Assembly: GCA_027922465.2 (NCBI GenBank)
Contig: BQMF02000006.1
Span: 2,108,001 to 2,172,000 of the forward strand
Source: Turritopsis dohrnii
Taxonomy: Eukaryota > Cnidaria > Hydrozoa > Anthoathecata > Oceaniidae
Direction: 5' to 3'
DNA: 64,000 nt
Position numbers and translations under genes: made by a program. Positions 54,760-64,000 of this stretch are shown here, piece after piece (the stretch's first letter is position 1; each line of letters opens with the position of its first letter). The notes under the pieces are model-generated. The model was not told the DNA's origin. It worked only from the letters and a program-made list of their open reading frames with translations, and searched no databases.

Positions 54760-55718
54760 AAATTTGTGTTGCTTATAAAAAGAACGCTTGTAAAATAACT
54801 GAAATAAACCAATGGAAATAATCGAATTTCTGTTTAACCATTGTGGTAATGCCTATTTATTAAACTTCACCTCGTTTCTATGTATTCTTACAGTATATTT
54901 TACTAATTGCGTTTATTTCAATTTAATTGCAGTTCCCTTATTCAATTATCTCCGTAATACGTCATACAACTACCACAATGCACCACAATTAAGAGCATAA
55001 AATATGCTGCTTATAATATTCAAAATGGAATAATCCTAGGAATGAAAATTTATTTCGTGCTGAGGCAGGAGATTTAAGAAGGAAGCATAAAGTGGTTGTT
55101 GTATAGGGAAACCCAAGTATTAAGAAATTTTCACGGAAGGAATTTTCACGGAATTTTTTTTAACGAAAATTGCTTGGTTGTGAAAATAAATTCCGAGAAT
55201 GTTTTGAAGTTTTTCTTTTTTGTTAGAATATGAAATCTCTTGCATCACATTGAATGAACGAAAGTGCCGTACCATCCGGGGAGTGTCACAATACGTTTAA
55301 CATTCCTCTGTCAAGATAGATGATGGAATACAGCGATTTTGAACTCAAAAATGGTTAAGGTGTCATACTTCGAATAGTTGGCAAAGGGAAGTCGGACGAG
55401 TTAGGAAACTTGTCTTTTATCATCCTGACGATATTATTAGTCACGGAAATGTTATGAGTCAAATTAAATCTAAGACACAAAAGACATGATCATATATTTT
55501 TATGGTACAAAATATCGTAACATTGGCACATATGTTTGGCTGACACACTTTTTCCAGAAATTACCACCAACCTTTCTCCATCTAATTTCCACTGACTATC
55601 CTCATCAATGGCTTTATAAGCGTCGTGAATCATTTGCTATGTATGAATTTAAATTCTTGAGTACAGATTTTAAAAAGCAACTAAAAACAAATTGGGAATA
55701 AATTGCGGCATTACATAC
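54760..55718. other. no gene seen
   Basis: AT-rich sequence between the recombinase-like gene and a minus-strand coiled-coil exon. Frames at 54812-55000 and 55486-55701 have no recognisable motif. Confidence 0.4.
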
Positions 55719-55887
55719 AGAAAGTTCAACAGGCAAAGTTTCTTGTCTGGATGTGTTGTTGTTATTGGCAGATCTAACGTCATCTAATGCTGCTGCCAAC
55801 TCATCTACCATGGCCTGCTGCTTCTCTAAAGTACGCTGCAGTGTGTCTAACTTGTTATTAAATTGGCCACTCATGTTGACTATTGCT
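55719..55887 (-). CDS. coiled-coil exon of a minus-strand gene
   Basis: Exon between a TATTTTTCAG acceptor and a TCT|GTATGT donor. It reads MSGQFNNKLDTLQRTLEKQQ, then AMVDELAAALDDVRSANN, a heptad-patterned helix, then a polar Asn/Ser/Thr linker (NNNNTSRQETLPVELS). It resembles the coiled-coil exon of the BEN-like gene at 44.6-44.9 kb in position and style (LEKLETAVAGIAANVELL). Neighbouring exons were not found; the kinase upstream on the same strand is at 56.5 kb. Function unknown. Confidence 0.5.
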
Positions 55888-56511
55888 CTGAAAAATACAG
55901 TCAAGAATACAAACAATAAACAAAAAGAAACAACACTTTTATCTTTTTATCCTTTTATCCTTTAAGTCAGCGAAAATAAAAAGAATTAGAACCGAGAAGA
56001 TATTCTTTATCTCTACTACTTGTTACTATTTCATTCTTATTGTCCCATTTGTGAGTTTGTGATTGAACTTTTCTCGTTCATTTGGAAATTGTTTTAGATC
56101 AGTCCATAAGGGCTTTAACAGAAATTTCAAAAAGGTACGAAACGAAATACATAAGTAAACCAATAAATGGTCTTTATTCAACATCACCATTTACAATTTA
56201 AATTAGCCTAAGAAAATACCGAATACATAAAAGGCCTTAGTAGTGGATGCAGAGCAAAGCCAAACTTTGTGGAGTAATCCAAATTATTTTTAGGACAGAA
56301 AAAAAGAACGAGCACTGAATACTTGTAAGAGTGAAAGGGAAATTACAAGGTTCGACTGGGCGTACTATGTTGCTGAAAAAAGAATTAAGCAGTAATGCAA
56401 AAATGAATCAACGGTGTTCCATGACCATAATGTTAACATGTAGCAGAACTGTGAACTATTACGATAAAAACTGAACAATTGATGAAATACTGAAACAAAA
56501 TCAAATGGCTT
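55888..56511. other. no gene seen
   Basis: AT-rich; presumably intron or spacer on the 3' side of the kinase-like frame. Nothing recognised. Confidence 0.4.
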
Positions 56512-57375
56512 TTAATTCTTTTCAAGTTCTTTTTCCAAGAATGCAATAGCGGATTTCAAAGTGTATCTTTTGGCAGTTTCAATAGCTTTCATTTTTCTTC
56601 CTAACTCAAACAACATCTCAATCTTTTCATAGTGACCGATGTATTTTAACAGGTAACCAAGAGAATAAGTGTCAGTTGCAAAAGATTGCTTTGACCCTGG
56701 CACATTCCTCAATTCATGGGCAAGATATCTATGTCGTTTATTGTAGATCTTCTTTGATTCTTCAGACAAATTGTAGACTACAGGCATTTTTATCATCGTA
56801 GCTTTTCCAAAATCTATAACTTTGGGAATATTTTGGCATGTCAACAGTACATTGCTTGCTTTAATATCATTATGGAGGATTGATAAACTATGCGTATAAT
56901 TAATTGCTTGACAGATCTGATGACAAATGAATTTCCATACTTGAGGAGATATATGTTGCTTCCCCATTTCTCTTTGAACTGTTCGAACAACTGCACTTAC
57001 AAAACCATTTTTCCCGCCGATCAATTGGTAGGCTATTTGGATGGGTTTTATGAATCCATAACAATAAGGGAAATTTGGGTGTCCGCTGAGTGCATGAGAA
57101 ACCTTAACTTCAGCCAAAATGTCCACTGGCTTACTAAATTCCATAGAAACAAACTTGATAGCAAGTAAATCATTCCTAATGTGAGGTATTTTTCCAAGTT
57201 TAACAGTACCAAATATGACTCCACCTAGCTTAGTGTCTATCATTTTCACAGAAGACGACTGTATGTTGCAAGGAAAAGAAGGCAAGAACATTGACAGTTC
57301 AGTTTTACATTTCCCAGTTGCTTTTCCAATCAAATATCCTGTGTTACAAGTGAATAATTTGGAGGTAGCTGACAT
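56512..57375 (-). CDS. orphan protein-kinase-like gene (287 codons)
   Basis: Minus strand, ATG at 57375 (MSATSKLFTCNTGYLIGKAT). The kinase fold follows: GGVIFGTVKLGKIPHI (weak glycine loop), LLAIKFVSMEF (VAIK-type Lys), a helix-C Glu in ILAEVKVSHAL, a hinge near GFIKPIQIAYQLIGG, catalytic loop LHNDIKASNVLL (HND in place of HRD, about 56880-56850), KVIDFGKAT (DFG intact), an APE-like YLAHELR and DTYSLGYLLKYIGH (subdomain IX), stop at 56512. The length fits a bare kinase domain. The changed HRD Arg and weak loop leave activity doubtful. The in-frame codons upstream lead back through a TAA (57430) into the coiled-coil gene, so a former fusion is possible. Unlike its neighbours it has no intron. 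Confidence 0.75.
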   Translation of the reverse strand: MSATSKLFTCNTGYLIGKATGKCKTELSMFLPSFPCNIQSSSVKMIDTKLGGVIFGTVKLGKIPHIRNDLLAIKFVSMEFSKPVDILAEVKVSHALSGHPNFPYCYGFIKPIQIAYQLIGGKNGFVSAVVRTVQREMGKQHISPQVWKFICHQICQAINYTHSLSILHNDIKASNVLLTCQNIPKVIDFGKATMIKMPVVYNLSEESKKIYNKRHRYLAHELRNVPGSKQSFATDTYSLGYLLKYIGHYEKIEMLFELGRKMKAIETAKRYTLKSAIAFLEKELEKN

Positions 57376-57429
57376 TTTCCCTACTCTTTGACTTGATTTA
57401 TTAGCTAAAATTTTGGTTTGTAGCAAAGT

Positions 57430-60400
57430 TTATTTTCGCTTTTCATTGTCAATTTCAACCAGCAGGTGTTTAATTTTTAGATTTTCATTTTCTTCCCTTT
57501 TTGCTAACTTTCCTGCTGTTTTCTTAAGCTTCATGTTTTGATGTTTTTTGTGCTTCCCAGCCTTTGATCTTATATGGGATAACCTATAAAACCAACCAAC
57601 CATTTCATACTTTATTTTTAAAAAAAAATCTGGAGTTGCAATTTATCGACCTGAAGACAATGACTAGCTGATGTTCTGTTTTTTGTCTTTGAACACTTTA
57701 TTACATGCAGAACTTTTAATATAGCCTAAGTTATTATAAGCAATACTGGTTCAATAAATTAATTCTGAAATCATAACACCCTTGTCACTATAAATCCCAA
57801 GTCAATCAAAAAATCAAAATTTAGATGCCATTTTCACAAGTGAAATCATTGCAGGGAGAAAAAGATATCACAATTTTAACTAAACAGAAAGTCAACTTAT
57901 CTTGGTCTAACCAACACATGAAACAAATTTATTGCTGATAGAAAAAGTATTCTTTTGTAACATACCTCAGTATCTGATTCTCTTGTGGCATATTCAATGC
58001 TTCTGGATGATTGTTCGGTGTAAAAATTCTGAAATAGGTAGAAAAAAAACAATCAGATCAATTTGCCTATTAAATGCTTAAATTGATTCCAAGCAAGGTT
58101 CGATGAGTTTGATGTAATTCTTAGGGTTGACTTAGATTGCTTATTACAAACTGGCAATTTGTTAGTATATACACATTTAGTATTAAGTAGGGCTACCCAG
58201 TATTGGCAGGAGAGTTGTTCACACTTCTCTTCTTTTTGGTGGTGGAGGTGTACAAATAGGGCTAAAAGAGTTTGAATCAATCAAATCATCTGAAATGGAA
58301 CTTACTAAATCTGACTTACATATTGATGATTTCACTACCAGGAGGAAAGGCTTTTGTATTGACTTAAAGACTTCCCATCTCTGAAATGTTTTGAGTTTTT
58401 CAGAATGTTTAGTGGCACCAGTAACATTCAATGTGTTGGGAGAAGCATGTAGATGAAGCAATCTACAAATTTATAATCAAATCAAGTCACTTCGTAAAAA
58501 TTTGTTAACTAAACTTTTGAATTGCTACTTGAAAGTTGCACAAAATTAACTTCATACAATAATACATAAAGCCATATTTATGTAACACTTAAAGAAAATG
58601 CTTTGAAAGGTATTGACAGAACTATGGTTTTTTTTATAAATTTGCATTTTGTTATAAAACACCTGTTCTGGTTTGTATACCTACATAAAATCATTTTCAG
58701 AGTATAATACTGCAGTTTATACTTTTTTTGCATTGTTACCTATATACTTCATTATGTATAATATTCAGTCAGAAATTACATTCTTTACATTTCAATTTCT
58801 CTTTGTCATCATTTTGAAAACCTAACGAAACCTGCACTTGGAAAGAATATATCCTTAATATATATAACCTACATATTTTTGAAACAATTGAGAATTTTTT
58901 CGACTTGGCACTAATGCACCTGGTCTAGAACTGTCTTTAGCACATAATGCGCCTAGATTAATTCAAATTCACAAATTGTATTCCAAATATAATACGTTAT
59001 ATATACACCAACATTTTCTTAATATAAAGGGTACTTTCAAAGAATTAAGCAGTGCTGTTTTCCATTTTACTTTGATTGTTACATCTCTTAAATATGTGAG
59101 CAAACAACTATAATGCAAAAAGTATCACAGTAAAAAGGTTTAACCTTTTGAAAAAGTATCTAAGCACTTAAAATGATGAATATAATAGCTTTCATGAAAC
59201 TAATCATGAAGGCATATTCTACAAAAAGGCATGAAAAAAAGAATTTTACCCCCAAAGCTGCTCATTTGACGCAGCAAAAGTACTTTCTTCATCTCTTGGA
59301 GATGGTTGGGCACAAGAAGAACTAGCAGTAGAACTCCTGTGTAAGAAAAGGAAATAAATATTGAAATATAAAACAACAACAAAAACTAAGCTTTCAAATC
59401 TTTTCCTTTTTTTTTGAAAAAAAAGTATTATATTTAATAGAATATAACTAGGTAAAATAGCTTCTGCAAAATAGAAACTTTGTTAAAGCTGCTATAAACG
59501 ACATGCCATAACTAGTACGAGCAACAACGTCATTTCTTAGTTTTGATAATGTTGATAATTAGAAAGATAATGTTGTTCCTCTAGTGTGTGTCGACCGAAA
59601 AATGAAAACTCTTGTTTACAAAATGAACTTCCATTTCTAACTACGTTCAGCGCGACATTCAATTTTTAAAATTTTTTTGTAAACAGCTTTGTTATCTCCC
59701 CAATACCGTGTGATTGTCTCCAATTGCCAAAAAATCTACATGATCAAACCATTTCCTGAATTATTCTTTGCTTGTTTAACGTACCATAAAGCAAACATCT
59801 TACCTTGCTGAATGATCATTCCCCTGATTTTTCGCAAACTTGCGTCGAATATACATACGTATACGTCAGTATACCCACGTATACATTCAGATATGCAAGT
59901 ATGCGGTATATGACATTTCCCGCGCTTTAACTTTGAGCCAAGGGAGGATTAACTAAATTTGCATGCAATATGTGTAAAGTAAAAACTGAATATCGTGTTT
60001 ATGATTCTGACAATTAGCAGTAGTTTTATTAGAAAACATGAAAAGAATGTCTGATGAAAAAAAACATTATTATAAAAATTCCAACAGAAGTAAAAGCCAG
60101 AACACCTAAAGAAAGTATACATAAATATACACCCTTACACGACAAAAAAAAATTATTAAGTTTTCATAAAGTTGAATCTCAGTTTCATTAGAAAATGAAT
60201 AAATTAGTTCAGCAAAAAAGAAAAAGAAAATTTTGTCCACATTGTCAAGAATACATTTCACACTCTGCCTTTTATGAACACAAGAAATTATTTTATAAGA
60301 ATGGATGGTCCAAGCACTCAGAAGATTATAAAGAGACAAGAGAAGGTCAGTATGCTTTCATATAAACCTTCACAAGCCCTTGGCTACAGGTTGTTATTTA

Positions 60401-61589
60401 ACTAATGAATAATGAATTATAAAACTATATATAACTTGGTCAGGAGTTGCATGCTTGTGAATCTTTTTATCGCAATATTACATAATACCTAGATAAAAAT
60501 TAAGTAAAACTTTATTAACATCTGGGTAAGTTTAGAGATTGGATTTCCAGTAGACCAAAAACTTCAGAGAGCCGATATAAACTAAATTCATTACTAACAC
60601 AATGGATATAGATGGATATTAACATAATAGATATACATTTTTAGTATCTCCAAAACTTTTGCTCAGTTGAACGTAAACTATATCACAAAACTATTTCAGG
60701 TGTAGTCCTCATTATAACAATGTGTTAATTTGACTTAATATGGAAACACAATACACCAGAATAAATCCAAATACATTAAAACTATTATATATATAACTAG
60801 TAACCCGTGTAAAAACATTTTACGGCTTCAACCAGTGAATGCATTTACATAGAAATACACCTTAATGTTACATTTGTGGAGAGTGGCCACTAATGTAATC
60901 ATCTATGGTTGATTACAAAAAATGTTTTTTACTTAAATCGAACAATTAAATCCTTAGAATCAAGCTGAACCTATCGTTTAGAACTTCCATACCATATAAG
61001 GACACGGCTCTCAGTGAAAAACAATAAGAACCAATCCTTTTTACAGTAGCTAAAAAAGAATCCGTTTTTACACCAAACAAATTAATGCATATCTTTCCTA
61101 TAGGATAACTTGTCTCTATACAAATCATAGTATGTCTTATATGACTTATCTTACAGAAGGGTGTAACACATAACGTTTTTATTAACTATGACATTCAAAT
61201 AGCCATTTGAGATCCATCGAACTGCAATATAAATTAATGACGTAATATATTTCGAATCGGATACGGACGAAAACTTTGATATAGTAAATCACATCATGAG
61301 CAATATGGTTATACGGATCTTGTTTTCAATCCTTCGTGGTCTTTAATCTTAAAAAAATAAAAATAAACCAAAATGGCACCATAATGATTTCTGTAAAATT
61401 TTTATTTCAAACTAAAAAAAGTATTTACCGATGGGAATGTCTCTTTAGTCTCTAAAATGAAATCAATTTGCTTTCAGTATTTTAATCATACTTTGGTAAA
61501 AACGTTAGAAAAAAGTAATGATTTCACCTTAGACAATACCATTGGCTTTGGATTTTCTTCAGATATTTTATGCTTTCTTATAATAACAC
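57430..61589 (-). CDS. six-exon coiled-coil host gene (5' end not found)
   Basis: Exons in order: 61589-61528 (VIIRKHKISEENPKPMVLSK), 61451-61429 (RLKRHSH), 59336-59250 (SSTASSSCAQPSPRDEESTF), 58462-58223 (LLHLHASPNTL through CTPPPPKRREV), 58028-57966 (IFTPNNHPEALNMPQENQIL) and 57583-57430 (RLSHIRSKAGKHKK, a Lys-rich coiled coil, then EIDNEKRK and TAA). Phases match at all five junctions (0, then 2, 2, 2, 2), and all borders are AG/GT, though the donor at 58222 (GTGAAC) is weak. The C-terminal helix resembles the leucine-zipper-like tails that follow THAP or other DNA-binding domains, but no such domain is seen in these exons. The first long intron (61428-59337) spans a plus-strand exon at 60195. 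Earlier exons would lie beyond the Helitron. Confidence 0.5.
59815..60194. promoter_or_regulatory. candidate divergent promoter region
   Basis: Between a minus-strand AGCAAG|GTAAGATG donor-like site (59815), which could close a first exon, and the plus-strand ATG at 60195. It holds a less AT-rich core (CCCGCGCTTTAACTTTGAGCC, first 20 bases at about 59919) and a series of TACGTAT-like steps (59855-59885: ATACATACGTATACGTCAG). Inferred from arrangement only. Confidence 0.3.
60195..60345 (+). CDS. first exon of a zinc-finger gene
   Basis: ATG at 60195: MNKLVQQKRKRKFCPHCQEY, then ISHSAFYEHKKLFY, a C-x2-C...H-type finger of the kind that opens several cnidarian orphan genes (often followed by a W: NGWSKHSEDYK). 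It ends REG at a phase-1 AGAAG|GTCAGT donor. The stop-free exon has a sensible start and donor, but the next exon is not found in the following 1.3 kb. The finger presumably binds nucleic acid or protein; the rest of the protein is unknown. Confidence 0.5.
60797..60860 (-). mobile_element. Helitron family B, isolated 3' terminus
   Basis: A|CTAGTAACCCGTGTAAAAAC at 60797 is the complement of the family-B 3' end (ACCCGGGATACTAG in the full copies) inserted after A. The matching TC end was not found within the next kilobase, so the right limit is unknown. Confidence 0.6.
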
Positions 61590-61639
61590 CTAAATAAAGA
61601 AAAAAACCAAGTTACAGTCCTAGAGAAATAAGATACAAC

Positions 61640-62087
61640 ATGCTCTGACTTTTAGTTCATGAATTGTTTACAAAATTTACTTCATACACAATTCATGGTA
61701 ACAAAGTACACGGCGAGAACGTAAGTCAATGGGACTTGAACTCCACCGAAAAAACAACAAAGCATACAGACCGTTCATTAGGTAAAAAGTTGCCAAACAA
61801 TAACAATTATCAACAGTGGCCACACACACACCAAGTATTTATGGTACACTTATAATAAGCCACAACATGTCTCAACAGTGGCTGTACGTACAGAGGAAGC
61901 CACAACAACTATCAACAACAGCCACCACTGTAGGTATTTAAACTATACTTATAATAAGCCACAACATCAAACAGTGGCTGACGTACAGAAGAAGCCACAA
62001 AAGCATCCACTGCAGCATCTACTGTAGGTATTTATGCTATCTTATTATATACCAGAATAAGCCACAACAGTCAAAGAATCCTGCCAA
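61640..62087 (-). mobile_element. 3' flank of the right-hand Helitron with ~110-bp tandem units
   Basis: Downstream of the helicase stop (62088). GTATTTATGGTACACTTATA (61838), GTATTTAAACTATACTTATA (61934) and GTATTTATGCTATCTTATTA (62026) start three related units containing ATAAGCCACAAC and AGTGGCTG. Below 61750 the sequence matches the flank of the first Helitron (8246-8380). The terminus is probably near 61640 but not resolved. Confidence 0.6.
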
Positions 62088-64000
62088 TCAAATCAACACT
62101 TGTGGAAAGACAACATTTTGCGTATACATCTTTCCATTAAAATAACCTTGCTTACCGGTACCGGCAACTTTGATTTTAACATTACCAAATGCTTTTGCCC
62201 TTGAACAGGCAACATACAACTGTCCATGTGAAAAACACGGTCTCTTTAGAAACAAACCAATTTTTTCAAACATTTGACCTTGACTTTTGTTAATAGTAAA
62301 AGAGTACGCCAACTGTATAGGAAGTTGTCGATGCTTCAATACAAAAGGCATACCTGTGTCGGATGGTGACAATTGTACTCTAGGTATAAAAATTAATTCT
62401 CCAACAGCTGACCCAGTCAAAACCTCAGCTTTGATAAAATTGTGTGACAATTCACGAACAATCAAGTGTGTGCCATTTCAGAGACCTTTCTTAATGTTTA
62501 GATTCCTTAATAGCATAATGATAGCCCCAGTTTTAAGTTTCAAACAATGTGGAGGCATACCGGAAGGTGTAATACTATTAAGAAAATCAAGTGGATAATT
62601 TTGTCGTTCATTGTCATCATCACATCTACTTCATCAGCGCTGTAATAGCAAACTGCCTCGCCAGGCAATCTGTCCAACACCTCATCATTAATAATTAATG
62701 ATTGCTCATTTGTTGGTGTCAGAATGGCTGTGTCTGCATATTGGTCGGGTTGCAGTCCATCGTACATAACTGATACAATTGATGTGTTTTCTTGCACAAC
62801 ACAACATTCAGGTATTTCAATAGCTCCTTTCATAGGTTCGTCATGCTTAGTTGGCAATTCACCATTCCCAAGTTGCAGTAGCCATACACAGAATTCTTGT
62901 TCTTCAGGTCTTGCTTGCATGTTTTCCGTAAGTGAGAACTTTGACACTGATGCCCACAATGCAGAACTGGTTAAGCAAACCTCAATGACATCGGTCGGTT
63001 TTGCTTTCTTCACGACTGGTAAACACTGTCGAAAATCCCCACCTCACAAAAATACTTTACCACCGAAAGGCACATCACTGCTGCAAACATCACGTAATAA
63101 TCTATCAATGGCATGGAAGATATGTGTGGAAACCATTGTAGCTTCATCAATCAGAAACAAATCAACAGTTCGAAGATATTACGCATGTTTTGATGTTGGT
63201 GTCACGTTACAGACGCTATTCTCTAAAACGGGAACGGGCAAACGAAACAATGAGTGCAGTGTACGTCCACCTGAGAGCAAGGTTGCTGCAATTCCTGTGA
63301 ATGCAGCTGTTGCAACTATGCAACCCCTAGCTTTAGCAGCAGAAATAACATAGTTATACGTATATGTTTTACCTGTTCCAGCTGGTCCATCAAGATAAAA
63401 TAGTGTTTCAGGTTGTTCAAAACCATTATGCACATTAAAGACAGCAGACAATATTGCATCTGCGACAGTCGACTGTTGTTCATTCAATAGAGGCCTTACC
63501 TGTTCGGCATGGTTGATGTACACATTAATATCATCCTCTTCCTCCTCAACCTGTTCTGATAATTGAGGAAGATTAAATTGTATCAACGACATACCAAATT
63601 GCTTCAGGATATTATCAATGTAACCCAGAGCCCTTTGCTCTGCTTGAGCAACTGCCAATATCTGAGTATAGTCCTCACACAAATTCTCCTTGAATGAATT
63701 CCACAATTCCAACGGGTTTAACGGCTCACAGTGGGTCAAAATGGTGACGAACAGTTGTCTTAACTGTATCGGCATCTGAAATGTTGATGCTTCTTCCAAG
63801 GTATTATGCCATTCTTCATCATCTTGAAGAATACGTCTGGCAATACATGCTTCACAAAATGTGTCATAAACCACCCCATTGAAAGTGCGTAGATACTGGA
63901 ACGATGTTGCACCAGGAACGTGCAGCAACAAAACTTGAAGAAAAAAACGTTCTCCTTCCAAAGGTCGTGCATTATATAACCGAGCAATGATCGGCTTACG
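62088..64000 (-). pseudogene. Helitron RepHel helicase, ATPase to C-terminus (leaves window)
   Basis: Read from 64000: linker FNGVVYDTFCEACIARRIL, WNSFKENLCEDY and an acidic EQVEEEEDDINVYINHAEQV. Walker A DGPAGTGKTYTYN lies at 63390-63350, followed by TAAFTGIAATLLSGGRTLHS and LFRLPVP, then a stop at 63179. The next frames give VDLFLIDEATMVS (Walker B), GGDFRQCLPVV, CLTSSALWAS, LTPTNEQSLIINDEVLDRLP and, after a further shift near 62580-62470, IFIPRVQLSPSDTGMPF, AYSFTINKSQGQMFEKIG and GQLYVACSRAKAF, ending at 62088. The Rep (HUH) domain would lie beyond the right edge. Helitrons use it for rolling-circle transposition. This copy is inactive but better kept than the related piece at 7156-7950. 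Confidence 0.88.

Noticed and set aside
1..64000. Horizontal transfer or bacterial contamination as an explanation for the DUF3987-like frame
   Set aside because: Base composition, donor-like site and neighbours are the same as in the rest of the animal contig; a transfer, if any, would be ancient.

Overview
This is a 64-kb piece of an AT-rich, intron-containing animal genome in which about two thirds of the sequence is transposable elements, many nested in one another. Organism: spliceosomal introns with GT-AG borders, metazoan element families (Helitron, piggyBac, DIRS, CR1/L2-like LINEs, a Gypsy-type element, a tRNA-derived SINE) and protein families I associate with cnidarians (DUF7869-like, DUF3987-like, THAP, BEN-like and tyrosine-recombinase-like genes, orphan kinases) suggest a cnidarian, perhaps a hydrozoan. 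That assignment is an inference. There is nothing prokaryotic here: no operons, CRISPR arrays or ribosome binding sites.

Layout. 0-0.4 kb: start of a host gene made of tiny exons (minus). 1.0-7.2 kb: a decayed PIF1/Helitron-type helicase (minus), split by a 3.7-kb TA-flanked element that itself holds a 2.85-kb hAT-like element. 7.2-8.4 kb: 3' part of a second Helitron helicase (plus). 8.5-12.4 kb: a micro-exon host gene whose second intron holds a whole piggyBac element and whose last exon runs into a Helitron end. 14-15.2 kb: LINE fragment. 16.3-19.6 kb and 30.4-34.3 kb: two inverted copies of a large Helitron-like repeat, each with insertions the other lacks. 20.3-25.1 kb: an RT element containing a LINE containing a Helitron. 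25.1-26.3 kb: SINE, tandem repeat and a second RT fragment. 26.3-34.5 kb: a satellite array broken by a DIRS element (itself hit by a Helitron) and by the second large Helitron.

34.6-47.8 kb: a truncated kinase gene, a THAP exon, a LINE with a 400-codon open frame, a DUF3987-like ATPase fragment, a Gypsy-type element, a Tudor/BEN-like coiled-coil gene (minus) and a DUF7869-like gene with two intact introns. 48-51.1 kb: LINE with endonuclease and RT remains. 51.2-54.8 kb: a tyrosine-recombinase-like gene broken by a Helitron, with a tail of 30-nt micro-exons. 55.7-61.6 kb: coiled-coil exon, kinase, a six-exon coiled-coil gene (minus) and the first exon of a plus-strand zinc-finger gene. 61.6-64 kb: a Helitron helicase (minus) running off the right edge.

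How it fits together: host coding capacity survives mainly as short phase-symmetric exons linked by GT-AG introns. Transposons sit in those introns or have broken the longer exons. Pairs of related copies allow several insertions to be dated relative to one another by empty-site comparison. All splice models come from reading GT-AG sites and frame continuity by eye; none is backed by transcripts.
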